Below are positions 25,328-32,886 of a stretch of DNA of 64,000 nt, piece by piece. Below the pieces are notes generated by a model. The model ran no database searches. It was not told the DNA's origin and saw only the letters and a program-made list of their open reading frames with translations. Source of the DNA: Rhizobacter sp. AJA081-3 (lineage in GTDB: Bacteria; Pseudomonadota; Gammaproteobacteria; Burkholderiales; Burkholderiaceae_C); assembly GCF_017795745.1 (NCBI RefSeq), contig NZ_CP059067.1:3906001-3970000 (forward strand). Reading direction: 5' to 3'. The translations under genes and the position numbers were made by a program. Every line of letters starts with the position of its first letter. Within the stretch, counting starts at the first letter, position 1.

Positions 25328-26276
25328 CTCCGCGGTGCGACTGCTGTCGTACGCCTTCTTCGCCATCGCGCTGGTGTTCGCGGCGGTGGCCTGGGCGCTC
25401 GACGACGTGTTTTTCTTCCGCCTCGCCACCGAGGCGCTGATCTTCGGCGGCCTGGCGCTCAGCGTCGACCTGCTGCTCGGCCGCACCGGCCTGCTGCCGC
25501 TGGGGCAGGCGCTGTTTTTCGGCTTCGGTGCCTACGTCTCGGCACTGGTGCTCAAGCACCTGGCGCCTTCGCTGCCGCTGGCGATGTTCATCGTGCTCAT
25601 CAGCAGCACCGTGGTGGGCTTGCTGGGCGGTGTCATTGCCATCCGCGCCAAGGGCGTGTATTTCGCGCTGATCAGCTTCGGCCTCGCCCAGGTGGTCAGC
25701 AAGGTGGTCTTCAACACGCGCGAGCTCGGTGCGTCCGACGGCCTCATCGGCGTGCCCGCGCCGGTGTGGCTGGGGCTGGAGACGGCGCATGCGCCCAGCT
25801 TCTTCCTGCTCGTGCTGCTGGGCATGGCGGCGCTGCTGGCCTTCCTGCTGTGGCTGATGAACACACCCTTCGGCCGCCAGCTCGACGCCATCCGCACCAA
25901 CGAACACCGGCTGCCCTTCCTCGGCTTCGACCCCTGGCGCTACAAGCTCGCGGTGTTCGTGCTGGCAGCACAGGTGGCAGCGCTCAGCGGTGCGCTGTAC
26001 CCGATGCTGCGCGGCTTCGTTAGCCCCGAGCTGATGTTCTTCCAGGTCTCGGGCAATGCCGTCATCAACGTCATCGTCGGCGGCACCGGCACGCTGGTGG
26101 GCGCGCTCTACGGCAGCGCGCTGCTGACGGTGCTGAAGTCGGTGGTGGGCAGCTTCACGGCGCACCACGCCATCGTCATCGGCGCGCTCTTCGTCGTCTC
26201 GGTGATCTTCTTTCCCAAGGGGCTGGTGGGCTATCTGGCGCCGGCGCTGCAACGCTGGCGGAGCAAACGCGCATGA
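25320..26276 (+). CDS. Liv-type ABC permease LivM (importer 2)
   Basis: A 318-residue permease with some nine hydrophobic segments, including LLLGRTGLLPLGQALFFGFG and the loop LDAIRTNEHRLPFLGFD. Unlike importer 1 it is not fused to an ATPase. ATG 25320 is preferred; a start 24 bases upstream exists but deepens the overlap with livH. It overlaps livG by 4 bases. Confidence 0.87.
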   Translation: MVDSAVRLLSYAFFAIALVFAAVAWALDDVFFFRLATEALIFGGLALSVDLLLGRTGLLPLGQALFFGFGAYVSALVLKHLAPSLPLAMFIVLISSTVVGLLGGVIAIRAKGVYFALISFGLAQVVSKVVFNTRELGASDGLIGVPAPVWLGLETAHAPSFFLLVLLGMAALLAFLLWLMNTPFGRQLDAIRTNEHRLPFLGFDPWRYKLAVFVLAAQVAALSGALYPMLRGFVSPELMFFQVSGNAVINVIVGGTGTLVGALYGSALLTVLKSVVGSFTAHHAIVIGALFVVSVIFFPKGLVGYLAPALQRWRSKRA

Positions 26277-27040
26277 ACGGCGACACCATCTTGAACGTTC
26301 GTGGCCTGACGGTGCGCTTCGGCACGCTGGTGGCCGTCAGCGACGTCAGCTTCGACGCGCAGCGCGGCCACATCACCTCGGTGATCGGCCCCAACGGTGC
26401 GGGCAAGAGCAGCCTGTTCAACCTCATCAGCGGCGCCATCCGGCCCAGTGCCGGGCAGGTGCTGTTCGAAGGCCGCGACATGACCGGCCAGCGGCCGGAC
26501 AAGATGCTGGCTGCCGGGCTGGCGCGTTCGTTTCAGATCACCAACCTGTTCTTCGAACTGCCGGTGCGCGAGAACCTGCGCCTGGCGGCGCAGTTCGTCG
26601 AGAACGGCCGCGGCCTGTTCCGCGGCATCGCGGCCAGCCGCGTGGCGCTGGCGCGGGTGGACGAGCTTATCGAACGCTTTGCACTGCAGACGCGGGCCGA
26701 CGAGCTGGCCGGCTTCCTGTCGCATGGCGAACAACGCCGGCTCGAGATTGCCGTCGCGCTGGCCGCGCGACCGCGCCTGCTGCTGTTGGACGAGCCGACA
26801 CAAGGCATGAGCCATGCCGACACCCAGGACACCGAGGCGCTGATCCGCAGCCTGGCCGCCGAGGGTTTGAGCCTGCTGCTGGTGGAACACGACGTGGAAC
26901 TGGTGATGAACCTGTCGGACCATGTGGTGGTGATGCACCAGGGCGCCAAGCTCGCCGAGGGCCCGCCGCTGCAGGTGCGTGCCGACCCCGCGGTGCAGGC
27001 CGCCTATTTCGGCGATGCGCGCGAGGCCAGCCATGCTTGA
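26273..27040 (+). CDS. Liv-type ATPase LivG (importer 2)
   Basis: A 255-residue ABC ATPase: Walker A GPNGAGKSS near residue 40, signature LSHGEQRRLEIAVAL, Walker B LLLLDEPTQGMS, switch LVEHDVELV. ATG 26273 overlaps the livM stop by 4 bases, and its own end overlaps livF by 8. Confidence 0.9.
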   Translation: MNGDTILNVRGLTVRFGTLVAVSDVSFDAQRGHITSVIGPNGAGKSSLFNLISGAIRPSAGQVLFEGRDMTGQRPDKMLAAGLARSFQITNLFFELPVRENLRLAAQFVENGRGLFRGIAASRVALARVDELIERFALQTRADELAGFLSHGEQRRLEIAVALAARPRLLLLDEPTQGMSHADTQDTEALIRSLAAEGLSLLLVEHDVELVMNLSDHVVVMHQGAKLAEGPPLQVRADPAVQAAYFGDAREASHA

Positions 27041-27740
27041 ACTGAAGGACGTGCACACGCACTACGGCCTGAGCCATGTGCTGCAGGGTGTCAGCCTGCG
27101 CGTGGATGCCGGCGAAGTGGTGGGCCTGTTCGGCCGCAACGGCGTCGGCAAGACGACGGTGATGAAGACCATCGCCGGCTGGGTGGCGCCGAGCCAGGGT
27201 TCGGTGTTCTTCGACGGCCAGGCCATCGGCGGCGTGGCCTCGGAACGCATCTGCCGCCAGGGTATCGGCTTCGTGCCCGAGGACCGGCGCATCTTTCCCG
27301 GCCTGACGGTCGAGGAGAACCTGGTGCTGGGCTTCATGCAGAGCCCCGGCCGCAGCCGCGCCGAAGACCGGCGCCAGCTTGACGCCACTTACACACGTTT
27401 TCCACGCCTTGGCGAACGCCGCCAGCAGATGGGCACCACCCTGTCGGGTGGCGAACAGCAGATGCTGGCGATGGCGCGCGTGCTGGTGGGCAGGCCGCGC
27501 CTGCTGCTGATCGACGAGCCCACCGAAGGTCTGGCGCCGAAGATCGTCGACGAGATCTTCACGCTGATGGAAGGCCTGCGCCGCGACGGCATCCCGATCC
27601 TGCTGGTCGAACAGAACATGCACCGCGCCATCGGCCTGGTGCAGCGCTTCTACGTGCTGGAGCGTGGCGCGGTGGTGATTGCTGGCGATGGCGCGAAAGC
27701 CGCCGATCGCGAGGCGCTGATGCGGCAGCTGGCGGTCTGA
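27033..27740 (+). CDS. Liv-type ATPase LivF (importer 2)
   Basis: A 235-residue ABC ATPase beginning MLELKDVHTHYGLSHVLQ. Walker A GRNGVGKTT, signature LSGGEQQMLAMARVL, Walker B LLLIDEPTEGLAP, switch LVEQNMHRA. It completes importer 2 and ends one base before the small unknown gene that follows. Confidence 0.9.
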   Translation: MLELKDVHTHYGLSHVLQGVSLRVDAGEVVGLFGRNGVGKTTVMKTIAGWVAPSQGSVFFDGQAIGGVASERICRQGIGFVPEDRRIFPGLTVEENLVLGFMQSPGRSRAEDRRQLDATYTRFPRLGERRQQMGTTLSGGEQQMLAMARVLVGRPRLLLIDEPTEGLAPKIVDEIFTLMEGLRRDGIPILLVEQNMHRAIGLVQRFYVLERGAVVIAGDGAKAADREALMRQLAV

Positions 27741-27741
27741 C

Positions 27742-28149
27742 GTGGCGGTAGACGACCGGCGTATTGCCTGCCTGCTGACGGCCGAAGCGATCAAGTGCGG
27801 CAGTGCCGTGACAAAGGCCTGCCTGTCCGTGGCTGCGGAAGCGGGATTCCGCGTGGTGGCTCTGAACCACTCGACGGCAACCAGCGGCATCGGGCCGGAG
27901 ATCGAGGCGGAGGCGATGCGGCTCGGTATGCAGTGCATTCTCGTCAACGATGCGGCGCACTGCCGTCTCGACTCGAGACTGCGCGATGCCGAGCGCTGGT
28001 CGCTTGCGCAGTCACTCTCGCGCGACGGGTTTGACGGGTTCATCCTGTGCGAAGTCTGCGACAACCGCACCAGGGCTGAATCGCTGCTCGCGACGGCTCG
28101 TGTGCTGTTGCGGAATCTGGATCAACTCGATTGGGAGACGTACCATTAA
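27742..28149 (+). CDS. Hypothetical protein at the end of the catabolic cluster
   Basis: A 135-residue protein starting at GTG 27742, one base after the livF stop, so it is probably the last gene of the operon. I do not recognise it. It reads like a small alpha/beta fold: IACLLTAEAIKCGSAV, then FRVVALNHSTATSGIGPEI, then GFDGFILCEVCDNRTR. It has no membrane segment. Its GC content looks slightly lower than that of the genes before it. The decayed IS630 element begins about 100 bases downstream. Confidence 0.6.
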   Translation: MAVDDRRIACLLTAEAIKCGSAVTKACLSVAAEAGFRVVALNHSTATSGIGPEIEAEAMRLGMQCILVNDAAHCRLDSRLRDAERWSLAQSLSRDGFDGFILCEVCDNRTRAESLLATARVLLRNLDQLDWETYH

Positions 28150-28251
28150 CATGGGACCAAGTCCTTCGTTAAAGCGGAGGTCGGAACTCAGGCGAAGCCC
28201 GTCGCCCATGCTGTCGCCCTGCCCCCCGTCAGGGGCGGACCCCGGCGACTA

Positions 28252-29366
28252 TTGATCCGGCACTAAACAGTTGAACTGTTTGCGTGTCGTAGAGTCAGAT
28301 CGAGCATGGACAAGATCGACTCCCGAACGCTGCCGGTGGACGCGCTCAATGAGCGCCGCCGGCGTGCGGTGAAGATGAGGCTGGACGGCACGAGCCTGAA
28401 GGACACGGCGGCGCTGTGCGAGATGTCGCGGACGACCGTGATCGCGGCGGTGAAGGCCTACCAGACGGGCGGCTGGAAGGCGGTGGACGTGGACCGGGGC
28501 GGCCGACCGGTGGGTAGCGGCCGTACGCTCAGCGCCGAGCAGGAACGCGAAGCCCAGCGCCTGATCCGAGACCGCACGCCCGACTAGTTGAAGATGGTCT
28601 ACGCGCTGTGGACGCGCCAGGCCGTGGCCGAGCTGATCCGGGATCGCTACGGCATCAAGCTGGCCGTGCGCACGATGGGCCTGTACCTTGGGCGCTGGGG
28701 CTTCACGCCGCACAAGCCCATGAAGAAGGCCTACGAACAGTCGCCCGCTGCGGTCAAGAAATGGCTCGACGAAGAGTACCCGGTGATCGCCGCGTGCGCC
28801 AAGGTCGAGGGGGCCGAGATCCACTGGGGGCGACGAGACCGGGCTGCGCAGTGATGACGTGCGCGGCCGAAGCTATGCGCCGAAAGGCCAGACGCCGGTG
28901 ATCCGGGTGAACAACAAACGCCACGGCCTGTCGGTCATCTCCACCGTCACCAACAAGGGCCAGATGCGCTGGAAGGCCTTCGACGGGGCATTGAACTCGG
29001 ACATCCTGATCGACTTCCTGCGCCGGCTGGTCAAGGACGCCGGCCGCAAGATCTACCTGATTGTGGACAAGCTGCGGGTGCATCACAGCAAGCCCGTGAA
29101 GGCCTGGCTGGCGGAGCACAAGCACGAGATCGAGGTGTTCTACCTGCCCAGCTACAGCCCCGAGCTCAACCCCAACGAGATGGCCAATGCGGACCTGAAG
29201 CAGGCTGTCACGAAGTTGGCTCCGGCCCGCACCAAGCTCCAACTTGTGAAGGCCACTGCCCGGCACCTCAGCAGCGTTCAGCGGCAGCCCGAGCGGATCA
29301 AGAGCTACTTGCAGCATGAGCCAGTTCGGTATGCGGCTTGAGTTCAATGCTTCGATGCCGAGTCAA
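28252..29366 (+). mobile_element. Decayed IS630-family insertion sequence
   Basis: An 1115-base element. The left end (28252-28277, TTGATCCGGCACTAAACAG...) and the inverted right end (29341-29366) form imperfect 26-bp terminal inverted repeats, with TTGA at the outer tip and TTGAACT at the inner end matching exactly. TA lies at 28250-28251 and again at 29367-29368, the target duplication expected for IS630/Tc1-like elements. The transposase inside is broken, so the copy cannot move by itself. Confidence 0.85.
28306..29341 (+). pseudogene. IS630-family transposase, nonsense and frameshift
   Basis: Three fragments of one transposase. 28306-28587 encodes the N-terminal helix-turn-helix part (LDGTSLKDTAALCEMSRTTV) and stops at TAG 28585-28587, where related proteins read DQLKMVYALW, so a CAG to TAG change is likely. 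The same frame continues to about 28830, where a five-G run (28826-28830) with one extra G shifts the frame away from HWGDETGLRS. The DDE domain resumes at about 28859 (GQTPVIRV, IVDKLRVHHSKP, SPELNPNEMA). All three catalytic acids can be traced, but no intact protein can be made. Confidence 0.88.
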
Positions 29367-29417
29367 TAAGCGTTCGGCGGACTTGAGGCGTAGAAGATGC
29401 AGGGCACCCTAGATGGT

Positions 29418-29926
29418 TCAGTAGAGCCAGGTGAAAACGTCCTCTATTGAGACGTTGACAACGCCGCGCTTGCCCCGCTGGTTCGGCCCGATCTTCGAGT
29501 CAGGCTTGTGCCTGCCCGACAGCAGCGGATGCGCATCGGCGTTGATGGTCAGCATGATGCGCGCGACATCGTGGATGTCTCCGCTGGCCTCGTCGGCCCA
29601 CGTATTCCACCGACCGGCGAGGCCCCATGGTTGGCTGTCGGCTCGCCAGAGTCGCCACCAGACGCTCCTTCCGGTCTCCCAGCAGGGCCCTTCGAAGGAG
29701 AGGGCCGGGATGATGCCGCGCAGCCTTAACGCCAGGGATCCTTGTATTTCGTCTTTTGGCTCAGATCTTCACCGCGCGCATGGCTCGTCAAATACGTCAG
29801 CGTCGGCATCTCGGCGGACCAGGGGACCAGGCCCGGCTGGCCAACCACCAATTCTGCGGCCGGTTCGGTCGCATCCCGCATGCAACGGATAACTAAGGGG
29901 GAACAGCCAAACAGCCCGCTCGACAC
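29418..29926 (-). pseudogene. Broken SRAP (YedK/HMCES-type) gene
   Basis: On the minus strand from about 29926 one frame reads ELVVGQPGLVPWS, then TYLTSHARGEDL and KTKYKDPWR before a stop near 29728. A second frame continues with RGIIPALSFEGPCWETG, WGLAGRWNTWADEASGD, MLTINADAHPLLSGRHKPD and EDVFTWLY, ending at 29418-29420. Joined, these match the order of the SOS-response-associated peptidase family, which crosslinks to abasic sites in single-stranded DNA. The N-terminal MCGR start with the catalytic Cys is not found. Damage is therefore a frameshift at about 29725-29735 plus loss of the 5' end. It lies 50 bases from the IS630 element. Confidence 0.72.
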
Positions 29927-30226
29927 TGGAGGAAGTCCTTGTAGATGGCGGCTTTGTCCAATGGCCGTATCGAGCCAGAGCGGGGTTCAGATTCCGAGCC
30001 GCAAACCTGCCATTCGCGGGCGCTCCGTGACAAGCTTTTCGAGCGCGCCTTGAAGGACGGCTTGTGGCCGACAGAAGCCTCCCGGCTGTGTGCCCTACAG
30101 CGGCCACTGATGCGATTGGTTGGTCCTGCAGATGACCGCTGCCGGCAATGCGTGCAGGGGCCGGGGCCATGGGCCGAGAATACGTGGTCCGCTACACAGC
30201 CCCACTGACCACCCTGCTTCGCTCCG
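29927..30226. other. Short gap before proQ-like gene, nothing recognised
   Basis: Three hundred bases between the SRAP remnant and the ProQ/FinO gene. A short plus-strand frame (29945-30208) has no recognisable domain and I do not call it. The promoter of the ProQ/FinO gene should lie here. Confidence 0.4.
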
Positions 30227-31213
30227 ATGCCTGACATCCCTGAGATTCCCGAGACTTCTCCGGCCCCGACGCCCAATGCGACTTTGGGCACGCCGACCGA
30301 GGCGCCGCCAGCTGACCCCGCGGCGGCTGTCGCACCGGCGTCGCGGTCCGACCCCGGCGTGGCCGACAGCGCGCGCCTGCTGGCCGAGCACTTCCCGGCG
30401 CTGTTCGGCGCGGGCGTGATCCTGCCGATCAAGCTTCGCATCCACGCCGACATCAATCAGCGGGCGCCAGGCGTCTTCACCAAGAAGGCACTTTCACTCT
30501 TCCTGCAGCGCCACACCACCGGGACCGCCTACCTGCGGGCCCTGGTGGCCGAGGGCGCGACACGCGTCGACCTCGACGGCCAGCCGGTCGGCGAAATTGC
30601 CGCCGAACACCGCGATGCTGCAAGCGTGGAACTCGAGCGGCGCCGCGCCGTCATCGAAGCAAAGCGACGCGCAGGGCGCGAGGCGGCCAAAGCTTCGCGT
30701 CATGACGCGCGCCCGTTGCGGCCGCCCGGACCGCCAGTCCTTTCCCAGCAGGCGGAGGTGTCGCAGTCCGCTTCGCAAGCGACCGGCGAGCGGCCTGCCG
30801 CTCGTGGCGCGCGCTCGGTGCCACCCGGCACCTCCGATCGCTCAGACCGCTCTCCGCGGCCATCTCAGCCCGGCCAAGCGTCACGGCGCTCCCGACCGCA
30901 CCAACCTGGCGAACAACGAGAACCCGGCCGGCCCGGCGATACGGGATCGGGCGCGCCGCGGCGCCCGCACAAGCCCCTGCCCGAGCGCAAGCTTGCCCGT
31001 GCGCATGAAAAAGTGCCCGCGAACGCGCCGGCCCTGCCGCTCAATCCCGAGCAGGCTGCCGAGGCCGCGGCTCGCCACCAGCGCGCTTTGCTGCTGCGCA
31101 GCTTCGAGCAGAGCCCCTTGTCGAAGGCGAACTTCGGGGCCTTGAAGGGGCTGAACGAGGAATCCCTGGACGCGCTTCTGACCCTGGCGCGGCAGGAGCG
31201 TGGTTCACGGTGA
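30227..31213 (+). CDS. ProQ/FinO-domain RNA-binding protein
   Basis: A 328-residue protein. Residues about 48-135 form the ProQ/FINO fold: LLAEHFPALFGAG, LPIKLRIHADINQRAPGVFT, KKALSLFLQRHTTGTAYLRA, and RVDLDGQPVGEI. The N-terminus is Pro/Ala-rich, and a long Arg/Pro-rich disordered linker (about 150-270) leads to a short helical C-terminus (LNEESLDALLTLARQERG). FinO-fold proteins bind structured small RNAs and mRNA 3' ends. Length and domain order fit the long proteobacterial ProQ-like proteins rather than plasmid FinO; the RNA targets are unknown. Confidence 0.88.
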   Translation: MPDIPEIPETSPAPTPNATLGTPTEAPPADPAAAVAPASRSDPGVADSARLLAEHFPALFGAGVILPIKLRIHADINQRAPGVFTKKALSLFLQRHTTGTAYLRALVAEGATRVDLDGQPVGEIAAEHRDAASVELERRRAVIEAKRRAGREAAKASRHDARPLRPPGPPVLSQQAEVSQSASQATGERPAARGARSVPPGTSDRSDRSPRPSQPGQASRRSRPHQPGEQREPGRPGDTGSGAPRRPHKPLPERKLARAHEKVPANAPALPLNPEQAAEAAARHQRALLLRSFEQSPLSKANFGALKGLNEESLDALLTLARQERGSR

Positions 31214-31625
31214 TGGCCCCAGCGCCGCAGGTATCGGGCCCATTCACCATCCAAACCTCCGTCGGCAAGTACAGCGAAACTTGCCTGGGTCCCCGGAGGA
31301 CATTCGCGCGCGACCTCAAGCTGGCTGTCGCCAGCACTGTTGAAGAGATGGAGGTCCAACATCTATCGCAGTGCAGCGGTTGCGGTCCTTCACCCTCAGT
31401 GGCCCGACATAGGCAAACCGCCATCAAGCGGACGTTCAGTCCAACCATCCGCGCAGGGGCGACCGGCCGTTTTCCGAAGTGAATCGGTCGTCGCCGACGA
31501 GTCCCTGTTCGCGAAGGACGAACTCGGGACGTCAGCCGAACTTCGGAGCCCAGCCGGAGTCTTGAGCGGTGTCGCTGTGGCCTCTCCTCGGCCTCGACTG
31601 CTCAGCCCTGCGTAGTGCCCGCCAG
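31214..31625. other. Convergent gap, nothing recognised
   Basis: About 410 bases between the ends of the ProQ/FinO gene and the minus-strand gene at 31626. No domain-bearing frame, repeat or clear terminator was seen. Confidence 0.4.
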
Positions 31626-32534
31626 TCACCCGGTCGCCGGCACAGCGATGCCCAGCGCCAGAGCCGTGCTGAGGAACCACAGGATCTCGAAGGCCGAGAG
31701 CCGGCTCGCCGCGGCCGCCTCGCCAACACTCATGGCGCGCTGCGTCCACGTGGCCACCAGCCGTGGCAGGCTCGGGCGCGAGAGGGCCGCAGGCTCGGGC
31801 GGACGTGTGAGCCGGTAGCGGCCATTGATGGTGCGCGGCGAGACTCCCTGGTCGATGAGCGCGTGCGTCATGCCCCACAGCAAGGTCGACAGCTGCAAGG
31901 TGTGGGTCGCACCCGGCCACGACAGGGTGGCGGGCGCGCGTTGCGGGTCGGCCAACTGCAGTGGCCGCGCCAGCAGTTCGGCCTGTGACAACGAGCTCGC
32001 GATTTCACCCGTGCGGAAGTCGACGACCATGCCGTGCCCGTCGGCCAGGCCGAACAGCGTGCGTCGACGCTCGCCGGCGAGCATGGCCCCGACCATCAGG
32101 TCGCGCAGTGCATGCAGCGCTACACCGGCATGCTCGCGCTGCACAGCGCCGCGCGCCAGCTCGTACAGTGCTGCGGCGGCTTCGAGCACTCCGGTCATCT
32201 CGCCGACCCGCAGCGGCAAGTCCACCGAAAGGCCGCGCGGCGAGCTGGCCGGCGTCGCGCCGCGTGGCGTGAGCCGCACCAACACCCGCGGCGGCGACAC
32301 GTACTGCGACCAGTCGTGCGGCACGAACAGCGTGGTGCAGGCGGTAACGTCTTCCACCCAGCGCAGGCGCAGGCCAGCCTGGCCGTCGAGCATGCGCGTC
32401 ATCGAGACCAGCACGGAACGATCGCGTGCGTCGAGGCCGAGTGCGGCGATGTCGAGCGCACGCCCCTTTGCTGATGTGCTTTCAGAGGATGGGCCGACAC
32501 CGGGAGGGCCGAAGTGTTCGGATTGCTCTGGCAT
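31626..32534 (-). CDS. Hypothetical protein with C-terminal winged-helix-like region
   Basis: A 302-residue soluble protein. I do not recognise a named family. The first 30 residues are low-complexity; the middle holds LVSMTRMLDGQAGLRLRWVED and an Ala-rich helical stretch; the C-terminus (RYRLTRPPEPAALSRPS then MSVGEAAAASRLSAFEILWFLSTALALG) looks like a small helix-turn-helix or winged-helix domain. No signal peptide. It is transcribed away from the alpha/beta-hydrolase gene to its right. Codon bias is normal for the genome. Confidence 0.7.
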   Translation of the reverse strand: MPEQSEHFGPPGVGPSSESTSAKGRALDIAALGLDARDRSVLVSMTRMLDGQAGLRLRWVEDVTACTTLFVPHDWSQYVSPPRVLVRLTPRGATPASSPRGLSVDLPLRVGEMTGVLEAAAALYELARGAVQREHAGVALHALRDLMVGAMLAGERRRTLFGLADGHGMVVDFRTGEIASSLSQAELLARPLQLADPQRAPATLSWPGATHTLQLSTLLWGMTHALIDQGVSPRTINGRYRLTRPPEPAALSRPSLPRLVATWTQRAMSVGEAAAASRLSAFEILWFLSTALALGIAVPATG

Positions 32535-32886
32535 CGGGCAGGTCGGTTGCTCGCAGAGTGTTTCGGCCGCCAGTCTAGCGACTCGCCTGATGTTCTTCGA
32601 CCAGGACCTTCCGAACGCCCGAACCGGGCGCTCGACGTCAGTGGGTCGGCTCTACGGTGCAAAGGTATCTGCCTTCGAGTCGGTATCGGAAACCGGCGCG
32701 CCGGCCCCAACGTAGCTGGGCCCGGTTGACCTCCATCGCGGACACGCCTCCTGCCGCTTGGGTGGGCATTGGCCGTGCCCGATGTGTGCAGGCGCAAGCG
32801 CGCTGCAGCGAGGCCACGGTCTGCGCCGGCATTCAGATCGCGTGCTAATGTTCAAAGCTGAAAAGGTGCCGACGGAGGGCTCGCGC
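32535..32886. other. Divergent intergenic region
   Basis: About 350 bases between two divergent gene starts. It should hold both promoters, but no convincing -35/-10 pair or dyad could be picked out by eye. Confidence 0.35.

Noticed and set aside
28252-29366. Programmed frameshift making an active IS630 transposase
   Set aside because: Besides the frame change at the G-run there is an in-frame TAG at 28585-28587 that frameshifting would not bypass.
29945-30208. Small plus-strand gene of 87 residues before the ProQ/FinO gene
   Set aside because: No ribosome site, no recognisable domain and a composition like random GC-rich frames.
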